From positions 4,380 through 68,379 of the forward strand of contig CBDURF010000001.1 of assembly GCA_965369705.1 (NCBI GenBank): a DNA stretch of 64,000 bases, read 5' to 3'. Below the pieces are notes generated by a model that had not been told where the DNA came from, made no database searches, and worked only from the letters and a program-made list of their open reading frames with translations. Below are positions 18,007 through 27,012 of this stretch, one piece after another; positions within the stretch are counted from its first letter, which is position 1, and each line of letters opens with the position of its first letter. Position numbers and translations under genes: made by a program. Origin of the DNA: JAGLCY01 sp965369705. GTDB taxonomy: Bacteria > Krumholzibacteriota > Krumholzibacteriia > LZORAL124-64-63.

Positions 18007-20358
18007 TCAATCCACCGACACCAGGGGGGCGAAGCGGGGATTGATGTGCTTGCGGCCGGCCTCGTGGAAATCGACCGTCACCATCATATCGTCGCCCATG
18101 CCCTCGACCCGGGCCACCACGCCGGACCCGAAAATGCCGTGCGACACGGTCTGGCCCTCGTAGAAGGGGGCGTCCTGTACGATCTCCTCGTCCCAGCCGC
18201 CACCCGCGGGCCCCACCCGGCTGGGCCCCGACTGTCCGGGTCCCGACCGCCGGCCCCATTCCTCGGGGCGAACCGGCTTGGACACCGAGTGCTGCCGGGA
18301 TCCCGCCGAGCGCCGGTTCCGACCGACTGGACCGCCGGCCATGCCGCCGCCTGCGCCACTGCCTGCACCGCCGCCTGCGCCGAACAGGGTCCGCGCAATC
18401 GGGGCCTGAACCCAGTCTCCGCTATCCAGATGCCGCCGTTCGATCAAGCCGTCGGGGATCTCGGCCAGGAACCTCGAGGGCAGGCTTTCCTGCCAGACGC
18501 CGAAGCGACGGCGCCGGGCGGCGTGCAGAAGATAGATCCTCTTCTCGGCCCTGGTCATCGCGACGTAGAACAGCCGGCGCTCCTCTTCCAGCCCGGCTTC
18601 GTCCTCGGTGCTGTTGATGTGGGGCAGGATGTCGTCCTCGCACCCGGTAATCACCACCACGGGGAATTCGAGTCCCTTGGCGGTATGGATGGTCATCAGA
18701 CGGACGACCCCCTCCCCGTCCACGATGGTGTCGGGGTCCGAAACCAGGGCCACCTGTTCGAGAAACTGGTCCAGCGGGCCGCCACCCGAGGATTCGTGGA
18801 AACTGGCGGCCGCGTTGACCAGTTCGGCCACATTCTCGTTGCGGGAGCCTGCCGTGTCCGGGTCGTCCATCTCCAGAAAACCCTGGTAGCCGATGTCCTT
18901 CATGATCCGCGCCAGGATCTCGTGTACGGGTTCGCCATCGGCCGCCAGCATCCGCCAGCGCACCGCCATGTCGAAAAAGACCCGCACCCGCCGGCAGGCC
19001 GCCGGGGCGATTTCCTGTTCCAGCAGACCGTCGCGGGCGGCTGTTTCGCCCAAGGTCAGTTCTTCACGGGCAGCCAGGCTGACCAGGCGGCCAACCGTGG
19101 TGTCGCCGATCTTCCGTTTGGGCATGTTGATCACCCGCTGGATGGAGATCAGGTCCGCGGGGTTGGCCACCATCTTCAGGTAGGCCATCAGGTCGCGGAC
19201 CTCCTTGCGGTCGTAGAAATGAAGACTGCCCACGATCTGGTAGGGCAGCGAGGCGCGCCGGAGGCCGTCCTCCAGCACCCGGGACTGGGCGTTGGTACGG
19301 TACAGGACGGTCACGTCGCCCCGGACCATACCCGCGCTGGTTTCGGCCCGGATGATGTCCACCAGTCGCGCGGCTTCGTCCTCGTCGTCGAAGAATTCCT
19401 CTTCGCACAGGAGGTCGCCCTCGGCTCCACTGGTCCACAGATTCTTGCCCTTGCGCTGCTTGTTGTGGGCGATGACCGCGTTCGCCGCCTTCAGGATACG
19501 CCCGGTGCTGCGGTAGTTCTGCTCCAGCCGGAAGGTGACCGCGCCGGGGAAAAAATCGTCGAAATCGAGCATGTTCTCGATTCGGGCGCCGCGCCAGGAG
19601 TAGATGGACTGGTCATCGTCCCCCACCACGAACAGGTTGCCGTGCACACAGGTCATGAGCTTGACCAGCACCAGTTGCAGAGGATTCGTGTCCTGGAACT
19701 CGTCAACCAAAACGTGCCGGAACTTCTGCGCGTACTTGAGCCGGACCGACTCGACCTGCTCCAGCAGATGCACCGTACGCAGGATGAGATCGTCGAAGTC
19801 CAGGGCGTTGCACTTGATCAGGGCCGCCTGGTAGCCCTCGTAGATCGACGCGTATTTCTCGTCGACGAAGGACCTGGCCAGTGATTTCGCCTTGGCCGGA
19901 TCAAGGTCGTCGTTTTTCCACTTGCTGACCACCGAGCGGGTTGCGTTGGGTGTGAACTGCTTGGGATCGATGTTCAGGTCGGCCATGACCTGCTTGAGCA
20001 GGCGCTTGCTGTCGTCGGTGTCGAAGATCGAGAACCCGGGCTGGATGCCGATGTGCGCCCCGTCGGAGCGCAGGATCTTCAGACCGGTGGCGTGGAAGGT
20101 GCCGATCCAGAAGGGTACGTCCCGACCGTCCAGGCTGCGGGCCACCCTTTCCTTCATCTGTTTCGCGGCCCGGTTGGTGAAGGTGAAGGCCAGGATCTCG
20201 CCGGGGTACACGTTCTTTTCGGCCATCAGCCAGGCCACGCGCGTGGTCAGGACCCGGGTCTTGCCGCTTCCGGCCCCGGCGACCACCAGCACCGGGCCGT
20301 CCGGGGCGGTCACCGCGGCGGACTGGGCGTCGTTCATCTGGTCGAGGATGTCGTTCAA
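18007..20358 (-). CDS. pcrA: UvrD/PcrA-family ATP-dependent DNA helicase, 783 aa
   Basis: SF1 3'-5' DNA helicase for repair and for clearing stalled forks. Walker A AGAGSGKT lies at about residues 27-34, motif II is VDEFQDTNPLQ, motif III GDDDQSIYSWRGA, and motif VI VAMTRAEKRIYLL. The C-terminal part has a long Gly-rich linker (GAGSGAGGGMAGG) followed by a tail with NAVV-like content (GQTVSHGIFGSGVVARVEG), the small domain that ends PcrA and UvrD. The start is the TTG at 20358, with TGGAG five bases upstream; the ATG seven codons on has no such site. It is 21 bp after tamB. Whether the orthologue is called uvrD or pcrA is a naming choice. Confidence 0.93.
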   Translation of the reverse strand: MNDILDQMNDAQSAAVTAPDGPVLVVAGAGSGKTRVLTTRVAWLMAEKNVYPGEILAFTFTNRAAKQMKERVARSLDGRDVPFWIGTFHATGLKILRSDGAHIGIQPGFSIFDTDDSKRLLKQVMADLNIDPKQFTPNATRSVVSKWKNDDLDPAKAKSLARSFVDEKYASIYEGYQAALIKCNALDFDDLILRTVHLLEQVESVRLKYAQKFRHVLVDEFQDTNPLQLVLVKLMTCVHGNLFVVGDDDQSIYSWRGARIENMLDFDDFFPGAVTFRLEQNYRSTGRILKAANAVIAHNKQRKGKNLWTSGAEGDLLCEEEFFDDEDEAARLVDIIRAETSAGMVRGDVTVLYRTNAQSRVLEDGLRRASLPYQIVGSLHFYDRKEVRDLMAYLKMVANPADLISIQRVINMPKRKIGDTTVGRLVSLAAREELTLGETAARDGLLEQEIAPAACRRVRVFFDMAVRWRMLAADGEPVHEILARIMKDIGYQGFLEMDDPDTAGSRNENVAELVNAAASFHESSGGGPLDQFLEQVALVSDPDTIVDGEGVVRLMTIHTAKGLEFPVVVITGCEDDILPHINSTEDEAGLEEERRLFYVAMTRAEKRIYLLHAARRRRFGVWQESLPSRFLAEIPDGLIERRHLDSGDWVQAPIARTLFGAGGGAGSGAGGGMAGGPVGRNRRSAGSRQHSVSKPVRPEEWGRRSGPGQSGPSRVGPAGGGWDEEIVQDAPFYEGQTVSHGIFGSGVVARVEGMGDDMMVTVDFHEAGRKHINPRFAPLVSVD

Positions 20359-20379
20359 GGCTGCTCCATCAGGGAAGGG

Positions 20380-23300
20380 TCAATATTCGAAACGGTATTT
20401 GAGATCAAGATTGTAGGTCGACTCACCCTGGTTCTCGTCGATGCGCCGCCGGACCTCCGACTGCAGAAGCAGATGCTGGTTGATCTGGTACTCCACGATG
20501 AAATCGCGGTCGTCCTGCCGGATGCCCTGGGCGTATTTGAGGTACAGGTCCGAGCCGATGTACTTGCCCACGCCGATCAAGGGGTCCAGGCCCGGATTCC
20601 CGGTTTCGCTTTGGCGTTGGATCTGATCGATCTCGAAGGTATCGAAGATGTCGAGTTCCCGGGCGATCTCCCTTTCGACGATGTTGAAGCCCGCGGCGAT
20701 CGAGGTGTTGGCCAGCCGGGCGGAATCGCCTTCGGGCGAGGCGTGGGGTTCGAGGCCCACCAGCATGCGCTGGATGGCTTCGCGGGAATATCCGCGTTCC
20801 GACGTGAACTGGATGTCCGGGCCGGACAGGGGACCGGTGACGTGAACGCCGATGATCTCGATGATGCTGTTGCTCGAGTGCTGGCTGCGCATACGGTATT
20901 TCGTCACGGCGTCCAGATCGACTCGCGGGTCGAATCCCAGTTCACTGCTGAAATCCAGGCGCCCCCGCTGAACCTCGAAATTATTGTTGAAGACGATCAG
21001 GCGTCCGGAGTTGACATCCAGGGAGCCCCGCAGATAGAGCCCTTCTTCGCTGCGAATCAGGTCGAGATCGCCCCCCATGAAGAGTTCCAGTTCACGATTG
21101 ATTATGGTGGCCACCCGCGGCTGGGCGTGAAGACGCAGGTCCGCCAGCCAATCGGGGGCCACCGTGGCCCCCAGGGGATCATTCCCGCCTCCGCTCTCGC
21201 TGAAACTCCCCACGTAGCGGGCCTTGATGATCTCCAGGTCGCCGCTGAACTTGGGCACCAGGGTCCTGTCCGGGCCCACCGCCACGCTGGTCAACCGTCC
21301 GCCCTCTCCACTGACGATCACCGCCAATTCGGGAATGGAGGCCACCAGGAAACGGTCCAGATCCATCTCGATATCGAAGGATTTCATCTCCAGCCCGTTG
21401 AACCGGACCAGGCCCTCCCCCACGAAGGTGCCGCGCAGACCCTCGTTGCCCCGGATGTTGAAGACCTTCAGCTCGTCGCCCCGGAAGATGCCGTCGAGGG
21501 AGACCTCGTGGTAGACCTCCTGGAGATTCCGCAGGACAAAACCGGCGTCTCTGACCTCCAGGGTTCCCTGGTAGAGGGGATGTTCCAGCGGCCCGGAGAT
21601 GATGACGTGGGCGCCGAAGGTGCCACTGGTGGTGATGAACGCGTTGGTGGCCTGGGCCAGGGGTCCCAGGCTGCTGCCCCAGGGAATGTCCACCTGCATG
21701 AAGAAGGGTCTGTCCAGGGGCGAGGTGGGCTCGTTCATCAGATCCAGAACGAGGGGAATCTCGATCCGGCCGGTCATGACGAGATCCTTCTTGCGGCCCA
21801 TGAGATCGCCCAGGACCATCGACTTGTTGTCGACCCATACCTCGCTGGACAATTCGTCGAAGTGGAGCCAATGGACGTGGAAGGGCGCGCTGTGGAGTTG
21901 GCCCCGGATCAGGGGTTCGCGGACACTGCCGGCCACGCGCAGGTTCCCGTTGAAGCGACCCGCCAGTCGGTCAAGGGCGGGCAGGGCGAACTGGTCGAGG
22001 AAGGCCCAGTCGCCCTCGGTGATCTCCAAGTCGAGATCCAGATCGGCCCCGGCCCAGTAATCCTCGACGCCTGCCCCTGGGTCCGACACCGTCCCCTCGC
22101 CCGTGACCCGGCCGAAATTCGTCCGCAGGTCGAGTTCCTGGAAATCGATGACGCCCTCGCTGAAACCAGCCGTCACATGCAGGGAGTGCACGTCGGCCAG
22201 GACGAAGGGAGCATCCAGGAGGTCTGCGGTCAAATTGACCTGCGGTGACGCTGGTTCGCCTCCCACCACGATGTCCGCGGTCATCCGGCCGGCAAGGTCG
22301 TGCTCGGTTCGGATGAAGGGATTCAGCAGGCCGAGGTCGAAACTCTCCAGCTGCAGGGTGCCCGCCACCACCTCGTCCCGCTCGAACAGGCCGCTGACGG
22401 AAATGGCGCCCTGGTCCGAGGCGAGCCGCATCCCCGGCAGCGAAAAATGGCCGCTCCCCACGGAGAAGCGCACGGTCTCGTCGATGGCCCAGCGGGTGCC
22501 CTCCAGGTCCACCTGGAATTTTTCCACCTGGATTTGACTGACCGAGTCCGCGTAGTCCGCCTGGAAACGGAGGAAGATGCTGGTGTCACCCAGGTCCGTT
22601 CGGAAGGAATCGACCCGGGCGCTGGCCGGACCGGCCGTTCCCCACAGGCTGAAATCGCCGAAGGGAACGTCGCCGAGGGAAAAGTCCCGACCGTCGATGC
22701 CGGCTGTGATCATCTGCTCGCCCAGGAGGTCGTCCACCACCAGGGCGACCTCGGCGGATCCGGCGCCCAGCGGGCCCAGGCCGAATTCATACAGGTTGAC
22801 CCAGCCCGCGAAGGACAGGGCGTCCAGCGGGCCCTTCACCGCACCCTGACCGTTAAGGCGACCCGTGGTGGGCGGCAGGCGCCAATCCGGCGGCAGCGTG
22901 CCGATGTCCTCGGAGTTGATGCTCACGTAACCGTCGAATACCCCGGCGGTGTCCGACACCCCCTCAAGCATGCCGTGAAGGTTGCGGTACATGATCTCGA
23001 TCCGGTTGAAGAACACCGAATCCCCGACCGCGATCACGTCCACGTAGCAGGTATCGAAGGGCATGATCTCGATGAAGCCGTCGTTCAGCACACCGGTGAC
23101 TCGGGTCCATTCGGGCAGGTCGGTATGCTCGATGCGCAGTCGGCCGGTTCCACCGGTGCGGGGCATCTCCTCTTCGCCGGGCACCAGACCCTTGGCCATG
23201 TCCACGTCCCGGACGTCCCCCTCCAGCACGAAGGAGACAGACAGTTCGTTCCGGATGTCGAACCGTCCCCGGCCCTCGAAGCTCGCCCCGTTGATGTTGC

Positions 23301-24240
23301 CGATCATGTCTTCGAGCAGAACCTCTTCGTTGGTAATGACCGCGCGGCCGGACAGATCCCGCACCTCGTAACCCTCCACTTCACCCGTGAAGACACCTTG
23401 GTAGAAAACCGTGTCGTCCACCCTGGTGAAGGTTCCGGTGATGTCGCCGGCGGCCGCGAAGCCGAGGGCCTGGTCGATCAGGTTTTCCACTTCTCCCACC
23501 GAAACGCCCCGGCCCTCAACTTCGATGTCCAGGTCGCCGTCCCACTTGCGGCCACCACTGATGCGGACCGGGTGACCGTTCACCGAGCCGGTCAGACCGG
23601 CGACCTCCACCCCCAGGGGGCCCACGGTCACCTCGCCGCGCAGACCGGTCAACACGCTCTGGTGGGTTTCCCACTCGACGTCGCACCCCCGCAGGAGGAC
23701 ACGCAGTTCGTCTCCGGTACGAACCTCTCCCTGCAGATCGATGCGTGGGATCCGCTGGACGAGCCGCCCGCCGGAATCGGAAAACTCGAGAAAGGCGTCC
23801 CGCACGATCAGGTGGTCGATCAACAGCGAGGGCAGCCCCAGATCTATGGTGTCGGAATCTTTCCCGCTGGAAGTGTCGGTGCCGGCCATGGAATAGATCT
23901 CGGGCCTGGCGACGGTAACCCTGCGCAGGTGCGGAACGGTCCCCAGGACCTCCCGGAGATTGAAATCCACGGTCACCGTGTCCGCCGACATCAGGGTCAG
24001 ACCGCCGGACTTGGCCGGCAGGGTCAGCGAAACTCCGTACAGATCGAGCCCCTCGAAGGGGCGGACCCGGAAATCGCGGACCCGCAGTCCCCCCTCCTCG
24101 ATACGCAACAGGTGCCGGCTGACCAGGTTCGAAGTGTACGGCGCCACCAGCCAGGGGTGAGAGCCCAGCCAGTACACCACCCCGGCGATCACCAGCCAGG
24201 CAACGATAAGAGGGAGTTTCTGTGGTCTCACCCAGCGCAT
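20380..24240 (-). CDS. tamB: TamB-like translocation and assembly module protein, 1286 aa
   Basis: Large inner-membrane-anchored, periplasm-spanning protein of the TamB/AsmA-like (DUF490) family, now thought to move phospholipids to, or help insert proteins into, the outer membrane. One N-terminal membrane segment is seen (LPLIVAWLVIAGVVYWLG). The body is long, repetitive beta-sheet sequence. The C-terminal TamB domain ends in aromatic residues (LDLKYRFEY) after DLYLKYAQGI, as expected. Length is typical (about 1250-1450). Its ATG overlaps the stop of the Omp85 gene by one base (TGATG), so the pair is translationally coupled, which supports a TamA-TamB complex. Confidence 0.92.
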   Translation of the reverse strand: MRWVRPQKLPLIVAWLVIAGVVYWLGSHPWLVAPYTSNLVSRHLLRIEEGGLRVRDFRVRPFEGLDLYGVSLTLPAKSGGLTLMSADTVTVDFNLREVLGTVPHLRRVTVARPEIYSMAGTDTSSGKDSDTIDLGLPSLLIDHLIVRDAFLEFSDSGGRLVQRIPRIDLQGEVRTGDELRVLLRGCDVEWETHQSVLTGLRGEVTVGPLGVEVAGLTGSVNGHPVRISGGRKWDGDLDIEVEGRGVSVGEVENLIDQALGFAAAGDITGTFTRVDDTVFYQGVFTGEVEGYEVRDLSGRAVITNEEVLLEDMIGNINGASFEGRGRFDIRNELSVSFVLEGDVRDVDMAKGLVPGEEEMPRTGGTGRLRIEHTDLPEWTRVTGVLNDGFIEIMPFDTCYVDVIAVGDSVFFNRIEIMYRNLHGMLEGVSDTAGVFDGYVSINSEDIGTLPPDWRLPPTTGRLNGQGAVKGPLDALSFAGWVNLYEFGLGPLGAGSAEVALVVDDLLGEQMITAGIDGRDFSLGDVPFGDFSLWGTAGPASARVDSFRTDLGDTSIFLRFQADYADSVSQIQVEKFQVDLEGTRWAIDETVRFSVGSGHFSLPGMRLASDQGAISVSGLFERDEVVAGTLQLESFDLGLLNPFIRTEHDLAGRMTADIVVGGEPASPQVNLTADLLDAPFVLADVHSLHVTAGFSEGVIDFQELDLRTNFGRVTGEGTVSDPGAGVEDYWAGADLDLDLEITEGDWAFLDQFALPALDRLAGRFNGNLRVAGSVREPLIRGQLHSAPFHVHWLHFDELSSEVWVDNKSMVLGDLMGRKKDLVMTGRIEIPLVLDLMNEPTSPLDRPFFMQVDIPWGSSLGPLAQATNAFITTSGTFGAHVIISGPLEHPLYQGTLEVRDAGFVLRNLQEVYHEVSLDGIFRGDELKVFNIRGNEGLRGTFVGEGLVRFNGLEMKSFDIEMDLDRFLVASIPELAVIVSGEGGRLTSVAVGPDRTLVPKFSGDLEIIKARYVGSFSESGGGNDPLGATVAPDWLADLRLHAQPRVATIINRELELFMGGDLDLIRSEEGLYLRGSLDVNSGRLIVFNNNFEVQRGRLDFSSELGFDPRVDLDAVTKYRMRSQHSSNSIIEIIGVHVTGPLSGPDIQFTSERGYSREAIQRMLVGLEPHASPEGDSARLANTSIAAGFNIVEREIARELDIFDTFEIDQIQRQSETGNPGLDPLIGVGKYIGSDLYLKYAQGIRQDDRDFIVEYQINQHLLLQSEVRRRIDENQGESTYNLDLKYRFEY

Positions 24241-26396
24241 CAGAACGGATACCCCAAGGAAAAATGCCAGATGGTCTTCGGGTCCTGGACATCACGGGTT
24301 TCACTCACGTAACGCACGCGTTTCAGGGGGAAGCCCACATCAACGCGGACAGGTCCGAAGGGAGTGTCGAAACGGATGCCGGTCCCGTAACTGTAACGAT
24401 AATCCCAATCCTTAGTTGACGCCGGATCCTGGGGATCGCCAGGTTCGGAGGTCGGCCGGAACCCCCTCATCCGCACATCACTCAACTGGGCCCAAACGTT
24501 CCCACCCTCGAAGAAGAATACGCTGGAGAACTTCCAGCGCCGCAACAAGGGCAGGGGGAAACGCCACTCCACGTTGGTCAGCATCAGGTAGTTTCCGCCG
24601 CGGGCGGGATTGTCGGGCAACAACACGTCCGACGAGTAGTTGAGACGGTCCAGTTCATCCTGGTCCGTCACCTGTGGACCCAGGGAATTGTGGCGGTAGC
24701 CGCGCACGGTCGAGGAACCCCCGGCGAAAAAGCGGTCGTCGTAGGGCACGCCGTCGGGTCCCTGGTCCAGTGATCGACCGTAGGGCCGGGTGCCGCCCAC
24801 CATGAACCGCAGGGCGAGGATTCCCCCGACGGGGGTCTCGTGGTAATTGTGCCAGGCGGTGGACCATTTGAAGAAGCTGAAATCCCCGCCCATGAGGCCG
24901 CCGGCCAGCTTGGCCGTGACCACGGTGTACATGCCCCGGGTGGGCTGAAACAGATCGTCCCGGTGGTCGATGTAGATGGCCCAGTTTATCGAACGGGTCT
25001 GGTCCGAGGTTGCGCCGAGTTCATCGAAACGCACCTTCAGGCTGTCCGGCGCGTAGGGATGCACGGTCGGTGAGGTCACCTTCAGGCCCAGGTAGGCGTT
25101 GTTGGTCACCCGGCGACTGGCCTTCCAGGTCGTGCCCACGTTGAAACCGTTGCTGACCATGTTCAGGCCGGACTCGCCGCGGGTTTCACGTTTCGTGTAA
25201 AGGTCGAGGAAGAAACTGTAGCGACTATTGCGGATATGGGGATTTACGTACTCGGCGTCCACGCGGTAATTGATCTGGCCCTGGTCGAACCTGATGGGGT
25301 TGCCCACCACGTCCTCAACGTTCCAGGAAACGCGGGTGCGGATCTGGAACCGCCGGCCTGTCCCCCACAGGTTGTAGTGTCCCCAGGAGGCCAGGACCCG
25401 GATCCTCTCCAGGCTTCCCACCCCCACGCCGAACTCGTAGAAAGCGGGTTTGCGTTCGATGACCCTGACCAACAGATCCGCCCTGCCCAGCGTGGTGTCC
25501 ACCGCCACCGGCACGATGGTGACGTCCCGGAACAGGGAAGTGGCCAACAGCTGGCGTCGCGAATCTTCGACCAGTTGCCAGTACAGGGGCTGGCCTTCGG
25601 TGATCAGCAGTTCCCGGCGCAACAGGTTGTCGTGGGTCATTACGTTGCCGGCCAGTCTGATCCTCCCGACGGTGTAGTCGTGACCCGGCTTGATGTGGTA
25701 GATGATGAAAGCCAGGTAGCCGGGACCGTCCGGAACTTTGGCGATGGTCATTTCCGGCCTGACGGCGGCATCGAGATAGGTCTCCTTCCGGTACAGGTCG
25801 CGGATGGCGTAGATGTCGCCCCCGAAGGCGTTCAGATCCGCGGGGGCGGGCTGGTCCTCGAGCAGGTACATGGCCTCCCGTAACCGCGCCTCCGAAATTG
25901 GTCCGTTACCCTCGAAGGTCACGCGACCGATAAGCGTACGCGGACCCTCCACGATGGAGATGTGCAGAACATCCCCTTCCTGGGCAATGGTGGAAATGGA
26001 ATCCAGGCGGGCGGAAATCTGATGGAACCCGCGGTTGCGGTAGAATGTTTCCAGCAGGTGGACCTGGGTATCCACCAGGTGGGGCCGGTATTTCGCGACG
26101 TGCAGGGGGCGCGTCCAGGTGGCTTCCTGGATCCGCAGCAGCTTTTTGAGTTCGCCAGCGGAATAAGACGTGTTGCCGGTGATTTCGATCCGGGACAGAC
26201 GATGCGTTTCCAGGCCGTAGTCCAGTTCCTCATCGGCCAAGGCGGTACGGGGGAAAGAGCCCAGCAGGCACAAGGCGCAGACAACAACCGGGACCAGGCG
26301 GACACCCAGTCCCCGCCGGGTGGCAGCCGGGGAACCGGAACGACGGCTCGAGGCCGGCCTTCGCAGTCCGTTGTCTGGCGACTCGCCCATTTTCAA
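24240..26396 (-). CDS. tamA: Omp85/BamA-TamA-family outer membrane barrel, 718 aa
   Basis: Outer membrane protein with an N-terminal signal segment (LVPVVVCALCLLGSFPRTALA, about residues 34-54). About three POTRA domains follow (RLSRIEITGNTSYSAGEL; HISIVEGPRTLIGRVTFEG; YTVGRIRLAGN). The last ~400 residues form a C-terminal 16-strand barrel ending HFSLGYPF with terminal Phe. SSTVRGYR matches the conserved L6 VRGY motif of Omp85 proteins. Three POTRAs and the coupled tamB gene favour TamA over BamA. The start is a TTG at 26396 with GGAG seven bases upstream; an ATG at 26390 is the alternative. Divergent from a small lipoprotein gene. Confidence 0.9.
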   Translation of the reverse strand: MKMGESPDNGLRRPASSRRSGSPAATRRGLGVRLVPVVVCALCLLGSFPRTALADEELDYGLETHRLSRIEITGNTSYSAGELKKLLRIQEATWTRPLHVAKYRPHLVDTQVHLLETFYRNRGFHQISARLDSISTIAQEGDVLHISIVEGPRTLIGRVTFEGNGPISEARLREAMYLLEDQPAPADLNAFGGDIYAIRDLYRKETYLDAAVRPEMTIAKVPDGPGYLAFIIYHIKPGHDYTVGRIRLAGNVMTHDNLLRRELLITEGQPLYWQLVEDSRRQLLATSLFRDVTIVPVAVDTTLGRADLLVRVIERKPAFYEFGVGVGSLERIRVLASWGHYNLWGTGRRFQIRTRVSWNVEDVVGNPIRFDQGQINYRVDAEYVNPHIRNSRYSFFLDLYTKRETRGESGLNMVSNGFNVGTTWKASRRVTNNAYLGLKVTSPTVHPYAPDSLKVRFDELGATSDQTRSINWAIYIDHRDDLFQPTRGMYTVVTAKLAGGLMGGDFSFFKWSTAWHNYHETPVGGILALRFMVGGTRPYGRSLDQGPDGVPYDDRFFAGGSSTVRGYRHNSLGPQVTDQDELDRLNYSSDVLLPDNPARGGNYLMLTNVEWRFPLPLLRRWKFSSVFFFEGGNVWAQLSDVRMRGFRPTSEPGDPQDPASTKDWDYRYSYGTGIRFDTPFGPVRVDVGFPLKRVRYVSETRDVQDPKTIWHFSLGYPF

Positions 26397-26482
26397 ATCA
26401 CTGCTCCATCCGGCGCCCGTACCCGGTAATTGTCGTGGAAATTCCGGGACGCTGATGTTATGTCCTTGTCAAAGCTCACCCA

Positions 26483-26525
26483 GGGAACGGTCCCGAACAC
26501 TTTCCCCGGGCCCGGGACCGCTCCC
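26483..26525. promoter_or_regulatory. Inverted repeat in the divergent tamA/lipoprotein intergenic region
   Basis: Two 13-bp arms, GGGAACGGTCCCG at 26483-26495 and CGGGACCGCTCCC at 26513-26525, are complementary at 12 of 13 positions with a 17-nt centre. It lies in the 177-bp divergent gap. It could be an operator for either gene or an RNA hairpin in the lipoprotein leader. No promoter is obvious around it. Confidence 0.4.
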
Positions 26526-26573
26526 GGCAACCAGGGTGACAATCACCGCAAACTCTGACCGGGAAACACGACC

Positions 26574-26996
26574 ATGACGACAAGATTCCCTTCCCGCCGC
26601 TTGTTCATCCTGCTCCTGCTGCCGGGCCTGATTCCGGCCGCGGGGTGCGAGAAGAACGACGCCCCTTTGACCTTGGCCGACCTCTCCGGGGACGAATATG
26701 TTTTCGTGGAGCGCATGGTCATCCTGGAACGGGCCAAAACAGTGGCTCTCCTGGACCGCGAGACCGGTGATGCGCTCCTGGACTCCCTGGCCGTGGCCTG
26801 GGGTGACAGCTCACTGCCCCTGACCCTGGCCGGTGTCCCTCTGGATCCGGTCCGCTCCGAGGCGGTCGGCGCCCTGCTCCGCCGCGTGATCGAGGCCGAA
26901 CAGGAGTCCCTGTTGACCTCCACCGGTCTGGACCGGCTGGACCGGCCTCTGCCGGACCCCGAGCCCGCCCCGCCGGACGCGCCCCCCGAATCCTAG
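26574..26996 (+). CDS. Small putative lipoprotein, 140 aa
   Basis: Short exported protein with a hydrophobic N terminus (RRLFILLLLPGLIPAAGC) ending in a lipobox-like PAAGC, so Cys23 is the likely lipidated residue. The mature part is acidic and mostly helical (YVFVERMVILERAKTVALL), with a Pro-rich acidic tail PDPEPAPPDAPPES. I do not recognise a family. Small helical lipoproteins of this style are common in FCB-type genomes. It is divergent from tamA and convergent with rseP (16 bp between stops), so it is probably a single-gene unit. Confidence 0.6.
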   Translation: MTTRFPSRRLFILLLLPGLIPAAGCEKNDAPLTLADLSGDEYVFVERMVILERAKTVALLDRETGDALLDSLAVAWGDSSLPLTLAGVPLDPVRSEAVGALLRRVIEAEQESLLTSTGLDRLDRPLPDPEPAPPDAPPES

Positions 26997-27012
26997 CAGG
27001 GGTCGCACCGGG

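Noticed and set aside
18331..18384. CRISPR or satellite array
   Set aside because: The repeat is a short in-frame codon repeat in a helicase linker with no spacers.
20053..24312. Long plus-strand frames opposite pcrA and tamB
   Set aside because: Antisense of verified genes; composition typical of mirror frames in high-GC DNA.
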